Origin: Hanamia caeni
GTDB taxonomy: Bacteria > Bacteroidota > Bacteroidia > Chitinophagales > Chitinophagaceae
DNA length: 64,000 nucleotides
Reading direction: 5' to 3'
NCBI RefSeq assembly: GCF_003721595.1
Contig: NZ_RJJR01000001.1
Span: 62,001-126,000, forward strand
Part shown: positions 63,392 through 64,000 of the stretch, piece after piece
How positions within the stretch are numbered: the stretch's first letter is position 1
How the letters are laid out: each line of letters starts with the position of its first letter
Notes under the pieces: model-generated
The model's input: only the letters and a program-made list of their open reading frames with translations
The model's database searches: none
What the model was told of the DNA's origin: nothing
Made by a program: the position numbers and the translations under genes

Positions 63392-64000
63392 TTGAAACCC
63401 CTTGCAACAGATGAATTGCTCGAGTTGTGGGATACCACTTCGGGTAAGTCAATGCTTGAAAAATCGCTCAGGCTGTTAAGCAAAGTTTACTCAACAGACA
63501 ACATCGACCAGGTTGCCAGGTTAAGTATTGGCGAGAGAGACGCAAGGCTTTTGGAAATAAGGGAATGGCTATTTGGAAAAACACTTCGAAACAAAGCCAA
63601 CTGCCAGAATTGTTCTGAAACAATAGAATGGGAAAGTAATAGCAACGCCATGCACTTGCAGGATTTTCCGGAATATTTTTCTTTGAAAAACCATGAATTG
63701 GAAAAGGATAGCTATTACATAAAATTCAGACTTTTAAACTCTGCTGATCTTTTGAATCTGACTTCAATAGAGCATCTGACTGAAAATAGCTACAAAAAAG
63801 TCATTTCGAAATGCATTCTGTCAGCAACCAAAGATAATCAGGAATATGACATCAACAATCTGCCTGAATCTGTTTGGGAAGCGTTAAACGATCGTATGAG
63901 TGAAGAAGATCCACAGGCAGATATAAGAATGCAATTGGTTTGTCCAAATTGTAATCATTCCTGGGAAATGAATTTTGACATCGGAAGTTATTTGTGGTCA
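63392..64000 (+). CDS. Zinc-ribbon baseplate hub assembly chaperone-like protein (partial)
   Basis: At least 203 aa, open to the window edge. TTG 63392 is the first start codon in the frame (tga at 63371-63373 closes it upstream). KPLATDELLELWD and IREWLFGKTLRNK are followed by CQNC, and CPNCNHSWEM lies near the end, which suggests two halves of a zinc ribbon. The layout (short acidic start, LFG helix, CxxC) is that of T4-type baseplate hub chaperones encoded in eCIS and tailocin loci. The similarity is by pattern, not by search. Confidence 0.6.
   Translation, partial: MKPLATDELLELWDTTSGKSMLEKSLRLLSKVYSTDNIDQVARLSIGERDARLLEIREWLFGKTLRNKANCQNCSETIEWESNSNAMHLQDFPEYFSLKNHELEKDSYYIKFRLLNSADLLNLTSIEHLTENSYKKVISKCILSATKDNQEYDINNLPESVWEALNDRMSEEDPQADIRMQLVCPNCNHSWEMNFDIGSYLWS

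Overview
The window comes from a Bacteroidota chromosome, probably Chitinophagaceae or a close relative (the family level is inferred). The reasons are: AT-rich DNA, almost no Shine-Dalgarno sequences, several TAnnTTTG -7 promoter boxes (the Bacteroidota housekeeping form), and typical families (DUF3467, DUF3347, DUF4136, DUF1080, HYC_CC_PP-like, HMBD adaptors, ECF sigma factors paired with membrane proteins). Three tRNA genes are present. I saw no CRISPR array, insertion sequence or rRNA.

Layout. 1-5221: end of a copper/silver RND efflux operon (CusA end, TolC-like channel, two tandem adaptors with heavy-metal-binding domains, a DUF3347 lipoprotein, a haem-binding-domain protein). 5342-7609: tRNA-Ser, a Thr-rich lipoprotein, and an ECF sigma factor co-transcribed with an anti-sigma-like/HtrA-like protease; two matching divergent promoters lie between them. 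7709-23926: housekeeping genes (nucleotidyltransferase, PLP enzyme, radC, prs, rplY, yidC, TPR protein, phosphosulfolactate synthase, aroE, thioesterase, a second ECF sigma/anti-sigma pair, rdgB, ilvE, rpsL, rpsG). 24283-31232: response regulator, LexA-like S24 repressor, ssb, PAS histidine kinase, mtaB. 30669-38635: copper cluster (HMA-AraC regulator, CopA, small HMA chaperone, Cys-rich exported protein, HMA-containing TonB receptor). 38822-44280: flavin disulfide reductase, upp, anmK, GH20 hexosaminidase. 44492-49130: tight operon of an OpuC-type ABC importer plus egtB and egtD. 49220-53567: tRNA-Gln, tRNA-Lys, sulfite dehydrogenase with cytochrome c, SDR, PafA-type phosphatase. 53908-59374: imuA-imuB-dnaE2 mutagenesis cassette. 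60022-64000: AraC regulator, then the start of a contractile injection system (sheath, tube, zinc-ribbon baseplate chaperone) that runs off the window.

Three observations stand out. First, the LexA-like repressor gene and imuA, 29 kb apart, carry the same promoter layout: a CTAA-N5-TTAG 13-mer, a 10-base spacer holding the TAnnTTTG box, and a second 13-mer. This predicts that the repressor controls both itself and the mutasome. Second, the importer upstream of egtB-egtD has a permease fused to a circularly permuted OpuC-type substrate-binding domain, suggesting uptake of ergothioneine or a related betaine next to its synthesis. Third, the ECF sigma factor at 5931 and the divergent lipoprotein share a promoter pair of 32 bases in inverted orientation with 24 matches, which predicts the recognition sequence of this sigma factor and its autoregulation.
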